From contig PGYA01000022.1 in assembly GCA_002839435.1 (NCBI GenBank), forward strand, positions 1-64,000: 64,000 nt of DNA, read 5' to 3'. The notes beneath the pieces were generated by a model. It had not been told where the DNA came from and did no database searches. It saw nothing but the letters and a program-made list of their open reading frames with translations. How positions within the stretch are numbered: position 1 is the first letter of the stretch; each line of letters starts with the position of its first letter. The position numbers and the translations under genes are program-made. This DNA is from Candidatus Riflebacteria bacterium HGW-Riflebacteria-2. Its GTDB lineage: Bacteria; Muiribacteriota; Ozemobacteria; Ozemobacterales; Ozemobacteraceae. This document shows positions 46,901 to 52,955 of the stretch, piece after piece.

Positions 46901-48590
46901 TGGGATAGTTTTGCCCGTTCGGCAAAACTACGGTAGCATACTGGTAATCGGTGTTAAACGTTCCCCCGGCACTTCCTTTCAACCAGATTGTCTGAGGATA
47001 TGCATAGACACTGGCAGTTCCGATCATTTCAGGAACCACGCGAACATCGGCAGTTATTTTATGGTGTGTATACTGAGCATAATTCAGGCTGGTAATTTGA
47101 CCTGGAGGTGCCGGGTTACCATCAATAAAAGTGAGGTAGGTATATCTGGTCTGGTTACCGCCGGAATCGTTATAAATGTACCAGTAGAAAGTGTGGGTAG
47201 CATTCCAGAAATCGCCATTGAGCTGAACGGTAAAACTACCGGTAACCGGGTCTATCTGTGTGCCGACATAGCAATAAACATTTCCCATCAATTGGTTGTA
47301 AAGGCGAAAGTAACTCATATTGGTCGGATCTATCGTTCCGATCAAAGTTGTTGGCCTTGTCGAAAGCTTCATACTGGGAAAATAGTTAACGTAGCCATCT
47401 GCATCCGGGGTGTTGGCCGAGGTTTCGCCGGTACCGGTGAAATCATTGTGGGCCGGGTCATAAACCTTCGTTATTATGGGCTCAGGGCAAGGGTTGTCGA
47501 ATTTGAGTGGTATATTCTGGTAAGAATAGTTGGAAGCGGAGTCATATGTGTAGACACTAAAGTTCGTAGTACCGGTATAAAACTTGGAGTTGATCTGAGC
47601 GGTGAAGCTACCAGTAGGATCGATGCGGCCGTTGCTGAGATAAAGTGTGCTGGCGTAGCTCATGCTGATGTAGTAAGTGCCTAAACCTTCATTGTAGTTG
47701 GCAGGATTCTCGGTGATCCCCTGGATCTGAGTAGGCTGATAGCTGATAGTCATGTTTGGATAGTAGTTCACAAAGCCGTTGGCATCGGGCGAATTCAGGG
47801 TTGGTTCTCCGGTGCCGGTAATGATGCTGTGCAGCGGATCATAGATTTTCTGTACGGTGGTAACGGGTGCAATCAGATCGCAGTAAAAGGTCTTAGAAGC
47901 AATCAGCGTATTACCGGCCTTATCGGAAATTTGCATGGAAACCCAATATTCATGGCCATTTACCTTGAGTGCCGTATCGTTTGGCAGCGGCGAAAAAATT
48001 AGTTTGTTGACGTTGTCGTTGGTCAAGCTGGTCGGAATAGTTACATTGGCAGTCTTATCGATGATGGTCATGCTGGCAGTTGTGAAATCAAGGCCTGAGC
48101 CAGATGTGCCTCCAGTTTCATAAACACTGTGATAATAGTAGGTTGAGTTATAATAGGTAGAACGCACATAAATCGGCCAGGCATTACAGACATAGCCGTA
48201 TGGAGGCTGAACATCGACATGCACAGCAACAAACGGGCACTTTGCGCTGGTAAAGGTGCCGTCGTTGGCATCGGCGTCGTAATTCGCCTTGCCTTCTGAA
48301 GTGTTGAAAGTTATTGTCCAGACGCCGGAAGCATCCGTCAAACCCGTTCCGACCAACGAACCTGCTTTAAAGAGGCGAATAATCGTTCCGCTTTCGGCGT
48401 TTCCCCTGATTTGGATAGCAGTCGTCACATTCGCATACTGCGTCGCTCCAGCAACAACTGGCTTTCCCATTACGTGCGTTATCACCGGGGCATTCACGGC
48501 ATAAAGGGGGGTAACTGCCATAAGTCCGGCCAGGACAAACAAAAGAGATGAAATGGCCAGCCTGTAATGAGAGCAAGATAATTTCAACAT
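37917..48590 (-). CDS. Giant secreted multi-domain Ig/FN3 protein (3557 residues)
   Basis: After a signal peptide (about 1-31) the protein is a chain of beta-sandwich domains. An Ig-like domain (about 32-110) is followed by two tandem repeats of about 127 residues (about 240-490) opening with QKIYDPLHS and ITKVYDPAHND. Two large related modules (about 772-1430 and 2188-2695) each start with an S-F-x-DP block and end in FN3-type domains; the first also has an inserted discoidin-like segment (about 1135-1280). The C-terminus holds tandem FN3-like domains (YFRVRAKDLVGNIS, YYARIKARDRAG). No LPXTG, autotransporter barrel or clear anchor is present. It is probably an adhesin or matrix protein exported by the adjacent machine. 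Confidence 0.85.
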   Translation of the reverse strand: MLKLSCSHYRLAISSLLFVLAGLMAVTPLYAVNAPVITHVMGKPVVAGATQYANVTTAIQIRGNAESGTIIRLFKAGSLVGTGLTDASGVWTITFNTSEGKANYDADANDGTFTSAKCPFVAVHVDVQPPYGYVCNAWPIYVRSTYYNSTYYYHSVYETGGTSGSGLDFTTASMTIIDKTANVTIPTSLTNDNVNKLIFSPLPNDTALKVNGHEYWVSMQISDKAGNTLIASKTFYCDLIAPVTTVQKIYDPLHSIITGTGEPTLNSPDANGFVNYYPNMTISYQPTQIQGITENPANYNEGLGTYYISMSYASTLYLSNGRIDPTGSFTAQINSKFYTGTTNFSVYTYDSASNYSYQNIPLKFDNPCPEPIITKVYDPAHNDFTGTGETSANTPDADGYVNYFPSMKLSTRPTTLIGTIDPTNMSYFRLYNQLMGNVYCYVGTQIDPVTGSFTVQLNGDFWNATHTFYWYIYNDSGGNQTRYTYLTFIDGNPAPPGQITSLNYAQYTHHKITADVRVVPEMIGTASVYAYPQTIWLKGSAGGTFNTDYQYATVVLPNGQNYPNVAGVYDLGDVWQDADQNGQWDAGEAYLDMPARGLSNGRSFSIPNFLGIEAPDNMNNRLLFYAYARSPHYDSSPYYAYYWHSSWTYPHVIQSFSLLPALAHPYRRTLTKPTSVSVECRKPSGTYSPSYIYGLLTSESNISIVNALSNVALAPVANWTYLGTPEWHRSNVDLSATTFSEGTYRVKVYLKNQMHVITEDESNYFVIDNTAPMAQDFAPAEGAVSNSFTSFNARIVDPYLGDNSEGSGLNLDVALSQIWPFRILTNQYYISNSTNTDTVTMSLTDGELSAKNHIGQILAAGSTLEVWQVVSGQYQNLAIPVTIVSNPGNGTLTVTTISGANFPKNADYVALFAIPCFTSNNGIDRVGAVPITPVTEDAQYVCRVLTLDKSGNPGAFFAPYSKLELAAGPITLTTDRTFLFMGLLPPDVATFTSSSIFTRKGNIVQDNQAVTVQRDPEALTTFTLPDANGLPGDGYQVFTGQNGAIPGDGMFVYGVEVTGTTPGTLNTVCAIGLASGSSAPIPIVQVEAFTLVPATTTPAITPGNPNGSTSVSSSLVGYAGTPVPNGSLATWTVNAHQLANPSGSMYSMSGYHTSYWNPSGISDGSTVNPGQYFYNPSYSTPQPGANFTIDLGAGNEKEWVRLDAKTSNSSLDLLFDIQYSDDGIAWTTAKTDFKPTGFDWTRTDWGYFGAHRYWRMVQTNVPTYHWSYLYELSWYTNPARPDVTPDLSPLPGIQAELQAGVATVFVTAEKKGPVTFEMEVAGRSASCVITFLDRYPPDPPAGVSVLPQYSQGTTQISWSESIDHGGAGTQDYFVQQSLEAAPFVEVMTVATTSAAISGLVDGTYLFQIVARDADGNIGNPSVATFCVVDTVPPPAFACSDVGPGNFDPDEIFSVDPNITFYFNPTDDRSGVAEVNVQIATASDFSVLVHDVWIPAATSYQYTDAQSSYVHYARVRAKDRSGNIGAFGASSNGIHVHYTGATTPPNAPIISSIDGKPAIPGTPITTNNTVGVPVAGMSESSNLVEIWLNGTYVRSVIATSAGNYTHLLDLPAGVHTVKTRSHNGFAQSAFSTEFQIIVDTTPPTLDLRIYMTGNWLVDRNWLARVGNNHNIDYLHLVVSDTGGAGFDINVASITVVDIDNSGVPLPDTASYPNPLIGAASAIAADTAKYVPSAGWPAALQDQHRYRIHYECSDLAGNRAYLTRDIAIDNLRPGQAAGVPATATPPLSNFREIFLYNYEDYPSGLPPYAALVPLVWSAADTAYIVDPTFNNPVLVDNSTSPVALLFNTPAIYGHVWEAGTYNPPPQTDLDTLAYSTGIAWGWGSSIYLTTSTLGHTKWFKYPYRTIVNGHHTCQFYIQDSAICRDMPYMKLNIQSPVPAPHPPISAHFYDATNPALEFPTVVWTDLFAIPGNWMYALDSVVTNNSNPLLVKVEVPIESFDQTVVAKYSSTVYASATVPAGSNMAVMLLTMAGSEYRRKFQIVSTANGYTSMNLPRESVGWYFGYIRDDVTEPLAYDLIPIERNYNALGGASARPFPTRFSIRAKDTTDGTNISWVRIPLSQAVLQNKAEVQLAGVQTREYDPPATAYGFRYDLSSTPTTEGTYYYYVKLVDGAQASANSFVASYAFRLDKTPPAPSNVSPGDGTITNSLPSFSCQSVDPLLADGTEGSGPNMDPTLAQVVPYKEMGRNTPVNGTSIQVTISGIDTIATDHVDQPLTVGTAVAFAKVSGAMLEVPSRFGTISSNGGDSLTAALTSGAAFVLSETYAVIWAIPTFQSNDGIDRLAAVPIQPAVKGGAYVAYFTLTDKSLNKGTYTSASSIYEAAYGPFTLSADRTSLYAGLVPPHAANYVSGPILTTEGNPVQPGTQVTVFTQPLLGSFGPADANGIPGDGHQVVCDASGQLNFKLLASGTSLGLAKVKAVIGLANGSDSSVVFVQLPPYSVNLPATSLTITAGNLNPSMNITAGTFGNAGDLVPDGTMLNSTTTLGNFSPADAMLTWSGHQIAINSGNTSFSFSSDKAGTANLTFECGGLIVNKTVTVIDLAPPTAPGVPDISPVLSGTGNLLVTWGAATDPGDSGISSYQLQYSLNGGAWTDLAVVSLPIFNTVGLAHGLYKFRACAVDGAGNIGVYGGESIQVEVDRLPPFGSIIINAGASRTATTSVSLALTATDANGVNGMSFSNDGSNWTAWQGMSGTFLWTLTAGDGNKIVYARFQDTLGNISVPQQDGIILDTTPPAGSLSIVEGAYSATHTVNLSLNAVDGAGVSGMSIQNEAQAAVSVAYASSYVWNLSAGMGSKTVYVSFVDGLGNRSASISASIVVDSVKPVTPVVVDDGLYSPFIDKLHATWSSSDAETGLKHFIVRVGKTQGADDVVADTNVGLATETTFSGLALDLTGATLYYFTVRAYDIAENVSDPGYSDGIKGGDPTPPEPFFVTDEGEFTLDNTRLAATWTDSNDPDSGINRYEFSVGTTSGGSDVVTWTSVNLNTSYAATGLNLTHGQTYYINVRAFNNGGTYTPAYSDGITVDVLAPPIPAMAAEPAFSSGTANLVNCSTVVDTVSGGVQYDFQRATDAAFTADLQSSGWLVPASCNFAGLTHGTIYYFRVRAKDLVGNISSYSTAVLSRQDENAPTATSYTDNTAANNDPDDVWSRDLTLDFIADGLTDDLSGVANVYVQISDSATYAVILSEGWLGNTTGARSFVAPSVDGSTIYARARFEDVAGNLSDWYTTDGISIDLTDPLSNATTDLAAGNNDPNHIISSDTYVYFEFTHSDAISGVTDVYVQIARDSGFTDVVKELYLGSADTSYLFTEGVDGSTYYARIKARDRAGRESVDYGDGSDGIRVDMSPPDPQVQAFYINRRVGMDYGDTTTATTTVYISITLHDPSGIKFAYVSNDNLAWTQWLNPAYPGSQYWDPASLSWSLTSTAGLKTVYMEFEDGVGNRGTLATQTIEYYPFFNVASGTRDERIYPVDTYDEYTGQNKYGIDRSTSQDADRGSSLKLVTPP

Positions 48591-48603
48591 AACAACTCCC
48601 CTT

Positions 48604-49719
48604 TCAATCGCTCAGCAGAGACCGGCCCGCTGAATTGCTGGCGACGTTGCGGCCTGAATAACTTTTGTCTGCTGCCAAAGTGACATTTAGAGTCTCGATA
48701 AGAATGTTGAGCAAGTCACTATGTGAAGCTGACAAAGTGGAAGGTTCTGACAAAGCAAATGTATGCCATGCCCGATAATTGTTTCGCGCACTTTGCAAAA
48801 ATGCCTTATCAAAAGGCAGACCGGTCGTCCCTGGCGACTCTGCGGCAGCTGCCAGAGCAGCATCCTCAAAAATTCTTACCAGAAAAGGCTCAGGGTTTTG
48901 CCTTGAAACAGCCCATGCCCGATGCGGAAAACCGGACTCCAGCCACCACTGAGCTGCAACACTGTTCATCGCTGGCGGAACATCAAGAAGCGCAACAATC
49001 TCAACCCATGACCAGCCAAAGTTCATAAGGGTAGCAGCCATAATCATGTTCTGTCTGCTGTCATCACCCAGCAGGCAAAGCATAGGCAATACCCTCATAC
49101 ATCCGACAGCGCGCAACAATACTTCGGTAAAGTTTCTGAGACCCATCGTCTCGTAGAACTGCCCGACCAGACCACGGCAAATATCTGTCACAGCAGCATC
49201 CGATGCGGTGATTGGCCGGAACAACCACTCTTTCGCGACTAGAAGCCAACGCATATAGGAATGGTCATCTGCAGGCCACCCCATGAGAATTCGCCATTTC
49301 GTTTCAACCGGAAGTGTGGAATGAACATTACGAAACCAGTAGCTTTGCGCCGACTCTTCATCAGACCGGCCTGACCAGAAAAAGTCAGGATCACCTAAAA
49401 CTGTGCCCAGACGTGTTGATATCTGGCGCGGCACAACAAACTTTTTTTGCAATATCAACACCCTGGCTACTCTGTGCCATCCGGCGTCGAGAAGTTGCTC
49501 TATGGTCACTTTCGTTTCTGCTGAAATGACAAACTCAGCATTAGAAATTCTGGTATTCTCAGCAATATCGGAGCTTGCTGACGCAGTGAAAGATGCAACG
49601 GGCAACTCTCGGCGTAGAGAAGGATCTGAGCCGGTTTCCCGCCCCGAAAAAACAAACAATACAACTGCTGTCAGCCCAAAGACAAATATAATCAAAAGGC
49701 GTTTGTGTACGTTATTCAC
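48604..49719 (-). CDS. Membrane-anchored protein of unknown function
   Basis: I do not recognise this family. The 371-residue product starts at GTG and has one N-terminal hydrophobic anchor (about residues 8-26), so the rest is probably periplasmic. The body is helix-rich, with many Trp and Leu residues (WRILMGWPADDHSYMRWLL, LMNFGWSWVEIVALLD, WWLESGFPHRAW), a pattern like tetratricopeptide-style or armadillo-style helical repeats. It lies 13 bases upstream of the giant Ig gene in the same operon, so it might help its folding or export. A perfect TATAAT lies seven bases before the GTG, which implies a leaderless transcript or a different start. Confidence 0.65.
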   Translation of the reverse strand: MNNVHKRLLIIFVFGLTAVVLFVFSGRETGSDPSLRRELPVASFTASASSDIAENTRISNAEFVISAETKVTIEQLLDAGWHRVARVLILQKKFVVPRQISTRLGTVLGDPDFFWSGRSDEESAQSYWFRNVHSTLPVETKWRILMGWPADDHSYMRWLLVAKEWLFRPITASDAAVTDICRGLVGQFYETMGLRNFTEVLLRAVGCMRVLPMLCLLGDDSRQNMIMAATLMNFGWSWVEIVALLDVPPAMNSVAAQWWLESGFPHRAWAVSRQNPEPFLVRIFEDAALAAAAESPGTTGLPFDKAFLQSARNNYRAWHTFALSEPSTLSASHSDLLNILIETLNVTLAADKSYSGRNVASNSAGRSLLSD

Positions 49720-49840
49720 AACTATATTATACTGATATTATTCAGACTCTCTAAGTAGAATGATGTATATCCATGTGCGTCAGATTAGAATTGACGATCT
49801 GGTCCTTTATCACATAAGAGTTTAAGAATTCAATTTAGTA

Positions 49841-49940
49841 TATACTGCCTTCGTCGGGCTCTCGGCGTGATCTCATTCGCTCCACTCTCGCCAGTCGAGA
49901 GTCTCTCTTAACAGCTATAGCTCTGCGTCAAAATTCAGTT
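49841..49940 (+). repeat. Dispersed intergenic repeat, copy 3
   Basis: This lies in the 589-base divergent gap between the giant-protein operon and the nucleoside kinase. From TATACTGC (49841) it aligns with copy 2 through CTCTCGGC, ATCTCATTCGCT, CACTCTCGCCAG and AGCTATAGCTCTGCGTCAAA. The GCCTGG arm of the other copies is lost. The right part (after about 49940) diverges. Confidence 0.6.
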
Positions 49941-50061
49941 TGAATTATAGGGTCGATTGGTTAAGAATTCACACCTGGTAAAAATTCATACAAGGACGCA
50001 GGCAGGCATCCGAAAATTGGAACGCGCCAAAGCATAGTTCTGGTAAGCCAGATAACTTTCA

Positions 50062-50140
50062 AAATTTTAGATTTACTTGCATTACAGTCTTGACAGCGCA
50101 CCAGCACAATGGTAGAATGACTTCTTCCCAAATTTTAGAT
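50062..50140 (+). repeat. Pair of 11-bp direct repeats flanking the nucleoside-kinase promoter
   Basis: AAATTTTAGAT occurs at 50062-50072 and again at 50130-50140, one copy upstream of the -35 and one just downstream of the transcript start. This arrangement suits a DNA-looping or occluding regulator, but no binding protein is known. Confidence 0.35.
50090..50118 (+). promoter_or_regulatory. Strong sigma-70 promoter upstream of the nucleoside kinase
   Basis: A perfect TTGACA (50090-50095) and TAGAAT (50113-50118) are spaced by 17 bases. Transcription should start near 50125. Confidence 0.75.
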
Positions 50141-50277
50141 GGATCAGCTTGAGATTGCGAAACATTCTTCAGTTAAACAAAATTTTCAAGGCGAATAATG
50201 CTGCCAGGTGGGGCAATACCTGAGCAGCGGGTGTTTTGTGTAGCTTTATCCCCGCAGCAATGCGGGGTCATTTTTTT
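50125..50277 (+). ncRNA. Structured leader or small RNA ending in an intrinsic terminator
   Basis: About 150 bases are transcribed from the strong promoter before a terminator that lies 31 bases ahead of the kinase start. A 10-bp stem with one bulged A (50200-50209 with 50218-50228; halves GCTGC-CAGGT and ACCTG-A-GCAGC) carries an eight-base loop. GCGGG (50227-50231) overlaps its foot and could pair with CCCGC (50251-50255), which is the 5' arm of the terminator. That is an attenuator layout. It may be a riboswitch or protein-responsive leader, or a free small RNA. No known class was recognised. Confidence 0.5.
50250..50277 (+). terminator. Intrinsic terminator in the leader of the nucleoside kinase
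   Basis: CCCCGCA (50250-50256) pairs perfectly with TGCGGGG (50261-50267) around a GCAA loop (a GNRA tetraloop), followed by TCA and seven T (50271-50277). Confidence 0.85.
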
Positions 50278-50308
50278 GAAGGCTTAACTTTATCATAGAG
50301 GTAGACAG

Positions 50309-52006
50309 ATGGACGAATTACAGGAAAAGACAACAGAGAACAACGAAGAAGTCGAACAGGTAACGGTAACGCTGCCTGATGGCAGCAAACATAAACTGGC
50401 CAAAGGCAGGCCCATTATTGAACTGGCGCGAATCCTGCCACAGCAGCAGGATCTGCCCTATATATGTGCGAAGGTCAACAATGAAGTGCAGAGTCTCGAT
50501 TTTTCACCGGAAATGAACTGCGAGGTCGAGTTTCTCAACTATAAATCACCGCAGGGCCGCGACTGTTATCGCCGCAGTATGACCTTCGTTCTCGCCCGCT
50601 CTATCATGGAGCTTTACCGCAACGCCCGTCTTGCCATCGACCATTCGATCGGCAACGGCTATTTCTACGACCTTTTCACCGATGTTCCGGTGTCTGAGCA
50701 TATTCTTGGCTACATCAAGACCAAAATGCTCGAAATCATCAGCAAGGATGAAGCATTCGGCAAAAAGACGATGACCCGCACCGAAGCCATCGCGCTGTTC
50801 AACCGTGAAGGCTACCCCGAAAAGGCCCGCCTGCTGAAAAACCTTAACACCGACAAGGTCGGCATCGTTTCCTGCTGGAAATACATCGACCTCGACTTCG
50901 GCGCCATGGTTCCCTCTGCCGGCTATCTCAAAGTATTCGACCTCAAGCAGTATGCCCAGGGTTTCGTTCTTCTTTTTCCCGAGAATGATGACCCATCGGT
51001 GCCCGGTCAGATCAGGCGTCAGCCCAAGATTTTCCAGGCTTACCGCGAAAGCAAGCATTGGGGAAAAATCCTTGAAGTAAACAACGTCGGTCGCCTTAAT
51101 GAACGCATTAAAGACGGCACCATCTCAGATTTCGTCAAGACTGCGGAAGCCCTGCATTCAAAGAAGATTCAGGAAATCGCCGATGAAATCACCAGTCACT
51201 CATCTGTTCGCATCGTGCTGATAGCTGGCCCTTCCAGCTCAGGCAAAACCACTTTCAGCAAAAGGCTGTGCACACACCTCAAAGTCAATGGTCTGCGCCC
51301 GGTGGCCATGTCGCTCGACAACTATTTCCTCGATCGCCAGCACACGCCACGCGATGAGCATGGCGACTATGATTTCGAATCGATTTACGCTCTCGATCTC
51401 GAACTTTTCAACCAGCACCTGAGAGAGCTGCTCGAAGGCAAGGTTGCACAGATACCCGAGTTTGATTTTCATACCGGCCATCGCAAGGACAAAACGGACC
51501 CGATGCGCATTAACGAAGACCAGATCGTCATTATCGAAGGGATTCATGGCCTGAACGACGAACTGACCAGATCGGTACCAGCCGACTGCAAATACAAAAT
51601 CTACATCAGCGCCCTTACTCAGCTGGTTATCGACGATTACAACCGCATTTCCACCACTGACACCCGCCTGATCAGGCGCACGGTGCGCGACAGCAAATAC
51701 CGCGGCTATTCAGCCGAAAACACCTTCAACCGCTGGCCCTCAGTGCGGCGCGGCGAAGAACGCAATATCTTCCCATTCCAGGAATTTGCCAACACGGTTT
51801 TCAACTCGGCCGTACCATACGAGTGGGCAGTATTGCGACCGATAGCAGAGCCACTGCTTCTCGACATAGCTCCTGAAAGTTCGTCTTACACGCAAGCCCG
51901 GCAGATTCTGAGAACACTCTCGTTCTTCGCTCCACTCGATCCAAAAGAAGTGCCGCCAACCTCTATTCTACGTGAATTTATCGGCGGCAGCTCATTCCAG
52001 TATTGA
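50309..52006 (+). CDS. TGS-domain nucleoside (uridine-type) kinase
   Basis: The 565-residue protein combines an N-terminal TGS domain (about residues 18-80, VTLPDGSKHKLAKG) and a threonyl-tRNA-synthetase-like second domain (about 90-250, HSIGNGYFYDL) with a C-terminal P-loop kinase of the uridine kinase/phosphoribulokinase type. The P-loop GPSSSGKTT lies at about 306-314; SLDNYFLDRQ and VIIEGIHGL follow. This fusion is known in several phyla as a nucleoside kinase, presumably salvaging uridine or cytidine. AGAGGT precedes the ATG. The leader terminator 31 bases upstream suggests expression is attenuated. It is first in a short operon with the TIGR02757 gene. Confidence 0.9.
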   Translation: MDELQEKTTENNEEVEQVTVTLPDGSKHKLAKGRPIIELARILPQQQDLPYICAKVNNEVQSLDFSPEMNCEVEFLNYKSPQGRDCYRRSMTFVLARSIMELYRNARLAIDHSIGNGYFYDLFTDVPVSEHILGYIKTKMLEIISKDEAFGKKTMTRTEAIALFNREGYPEKARLLKNLNTDKVGIVSCWKYIDLDFGAMVPSAGYLKVFDLKQYAQGFVLLFPENDDPSVPGQIRRQPKIFQAYRESKHWGKILEVNNVGRLNERIKDGTISDFVKTAEALHSKKIQEIADEITSHSSVRIVLIAGPSSSGKTTFSKRLCTHLKVNGLRPVAMSLDNYFLDRQHTPRDEHGDYDFESIYALDLELFNQHLRELLEGKVAQIPEFDFHTGHRKDKTDPMRINEDQIVIIEGIHGLNDELTRSVPADCKYKIYISALTQLVIDDYNRISTTDTRLIRRTVRDSKYRGYSAENTFNRWPSVRRGEERNIFPFQEFANTVFNSAVPYEWAVLRPIAEPLLLDIAPESSSYTQARQILRTLSFFAPLDPKEVPPTSILREFIGGSSFQY

Positions 52007-52016
52007 GCCGACCAGT

Positions 52017-52901
52017 ATGACCACAAGACCGGCGGCGAAATCAGCTGATCTAAAACCTCTTCTCGAAAAGGTTCTCACTGATTTCCCGCCGGTCGCACGT
52101 ACAAACGCTGACCCGATTCAGTTTCCGCGCTGGTATTTCGAGCAAGGCCGAGCGCCGGCCGAAATAGAGTCTGTGGCCCTGTTCTCGGCAATGCTTGCCT
52201 ATGGTTCGGCCGCGCAGTTTATTAAAAAAATCGAGCAGACGCTTAATGCCTGTGAATGGCGCTTTCTTGATCTGATACTCGACCAGACAAGAGCTGCCAA
52301 TTTCGCCTGGCCGGCATACCGCCTGAGTACCGGCAGCGAAATCGGCATTTTGGCGCGAGCTGCCGGCAAACTGATAACCCGGCATAAAAGTCTCAAGACA
52401 GTATTCCTCAAAGGCTACAGACCAAACACAAGCATCAAAGAAGGCCTTATCAGCCTGCATCAAGCGCTGTGCCACGAAGCCGAAAAGATCGGCGGGCCGC
52501 TTGCGCGCGGCACCAGGCACCTTCTGCCTGACCCGGCGGCTGGCGGCTGCGTCAAGCGCTGGCACATGTTCCTGCGCTGGCTGGTGCGGCCAGACGACGG
52601 CGTCGATATGAACCTGTGGCCTGAGGTTTCCCCTGCCCTGCTGCTGATTCCACTTGACCGCCACATAAGCCGGATAGCCCGTAATCTTGGCCTCACGACC
52701 AGAGGCAGCGACGACTGGAAAACCGCCGAAGAGATTTCTGCCAGTCTTGCCCGCTTCTGCCCGCAAGACCCGATCAAATATGATTTTTCGCTCTGCCACC
52801 TTGGTATTGCCGGCGAATGCACGCACGGCAAAGACCAGCAGCTCTGCCGCCGTTGCCTGCTGGCATCGGTCTGTCAGGCTGCCAGACCCGTCAAAAATTG
52901 A
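52017..52901 (+). CDS. TIGR02757 (DUF2400) family protein
   Basis: The ATG at 52017, ten bases after the kinase stop, is preferred to an in-frame GTG at 51972. The 294-residue product begins DLKPLLEKVLTDF, then has PIQFPRWYFEQG, ALFSAMLAYGSAAQF, and HLLPDPAAGGCVKRWHMFLR, the signature of TIGR02757. It resembles helix-hairpin-helix DNA glycosylases. The C-terminus ends in four cysteines (C-x8-C-x2-C-x5-C), like the iron-sulfur loop of endonuclease III. A DNA-repair role is plausible but unproven for this family. Confidence 0.88.
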   Translation: MTTRPAAKSADLKPLLEKVLTDFPPVARTNADPIQFPRWYFEQGRAPAEIESVALFSAMLAYGSAAQFIKKIEQTLNACEWRFLDLILDQTRAANFAWPAYRLSTGSEIGILARAAGKLITRHKSLKTVFLKGYRPNTSIKEGLISLHQALCHEAEKIGGPLARGTRHLLPDPAAGGCVKRWHMFLRWLVRPDDGVDMNLWPEVSPALLLIPLDRHISRIARNLGLTTRGSDDWKTAEEISASLARFCPQDPIKYDFSLCHLGIAGECTHGKDQQLCRRCLLASVCQAARPVKN

Positions 52902-52955
52902 CATGACCGGTAGCTGAGAGTAAACTCGATTCATAAAAACGCCTGGAGAAACAAA

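Noticed and set aside
46842..47684. 280-codon plus-strand frame inside the giant Ig/FN3 gene.
   Set aside because: Antisense shadow of the repeat-rich gene; no ribosome site, low-complexity content and no family pattern.
49741..50060. Searched the large divergent gap for tRNA, riboswitch or a small protein.
   Set aside because: Apart from repeat copy 3 and short stems around 49780-49800, no tRNA-type TTC loop, known riboswitch motif or frame with a ribosome site was seen.
50200..50228. Resemblance of the leader stem to the SRP RNA apical domain (CAGGT ... GAGCAGC).
   Set aside because: The CAGGT and ACCTG halves pair fully, the loop is eight bases rather than a GGAA-type tetraloop, and no long rod of flanking pairs is visible. 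A covariance-model search would settle it.
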